Assembly: GCA_027484885.1 (NCBI GenBank)
Contig: JAIXSD010000365.1
Coordinates: forward strand, 1-5,706
Length of the DNA stretch: 5,706 nt
Reading direction: 5' to 3'
From: Rubrivivax sp.
GTDB lineage: Bacteria; Pseudomonadota; Gammaproteobacteria; Burkholderiales; Burkholderiaceae_C
Below the pieces are notes generated by a model. That model did not search any database, had not been told where the DNA came from, and saw nothing but the letters and a program-made list of their open reading frames with translations. A program made the position numbers and the translations under genes. Positions within the stretch are counted from its first letter, which is position 1. Every line of letters starts with the position of its first letter. This document shows, in pieces, positions 5,686-5,706 of this stretch.

Positions 5686-5706
5686 GCGACGACACCTCTT
5701 CGGCAC
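5682..5706 (+). CDS. Start of an unidentified downstream gene (3' end missing)
   Basis: An ATG at 5682 overlaps the accC TGA as ATGA and opens a frame reading MSDDTSSA before the window ends. The same kind of junction links several genes in this window, which supports a real start. Eight residues cannot identify the product. In many Betaproteobacteria the gene after accC is prmA (ribosomal protein L11 methyltransferase), but as I recall those proteins usually begin close to a hydrophobic MxELxL-type N-terminus, which this is not. It may be prmA with a longer start, an alternative start for it, or another gene. Confidence 0.45.

Noticed and set aside
3808..5706. A 632-codon open frame on the minus strand covering accB and accC
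   Set aside because: It lies wholly opposite two certain genes. Its product is a run of His/Asp/Gly/Ala/Leu-rich residues with no recognisable domain, typical of the antisense frame of GC-rich coding DNA.

Overview
The window is G+C-rich DNA, almost fully coding, with all recognised genes on the + strand. Protein content and gene order (tonB-type gene, aroE, mtgA; then aroQ, accB, accC) fit a betaproteobacterium of the order Burkholderiales, probably near the Comamonadaceae/Sphaerotilaceae. That placement rests on remembered family resemblance and gene order, not on a search. It reads as chromosomal housekeeping DNA. I see no mobile element, CRISPR array, tRNA or rRNA.

Region 1 (1-3140) is one tightly packed run of five genes: the 3' end of a TonB-family gene, aroE (shikimate dehydrogenase), mtgA (monofunctional peptidoglycan glycosyltransferase), a conserved protein of unknown function, and a membrane-anchored TlpA-like thioredoxin-fold protein. 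Three of the four junctions are 4-base ATGA stop/start overlaps and the fourth is a 5-base gap, so the run is very probably one translationally coupled operon. The products share no single pathway, but most relate to the envelope (TonB, MtgA, TlpA).

Region 2 (3141-3339) is a 199-base intergenic stretch. It becomes A+T-richer towards aroQ, carries a perfect 12-base palindrome, and is the likeliest place for the promoter of the second operon.

Region 3 (3340-5706) holds aroQ (type II 3-dehydroquinase), a strong hairpin-plus-T-tract terminator, accB (biotin carboxyl carrier protein), accC (biotin carboxylase) and the first 25 bases of a further gene that overlaps accC by ATGA. AroQ and AroE make consecutive steps of the shikimate pathway (3-dehydroquinate to 3-dehydroshikimate to shikimate). 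AccB and AccC form the biotin carboxylase half of acetyl-CoA carboxylase, the first committed step of fatty acid synthesis. All visible catalytic residues are intact.

Nothing here amounts to a clear new biological system. The points most worth a second look are the unknown protein, which may be a nucleotidyltransferase-like fold that has lost its metal-binding acids; a lysine/alanine-rich insertion in the MtgA catalytic domain; the terminator between aroQ and accB; and the unusual composition of the first part of aroQ, which contains a promoter-like element.
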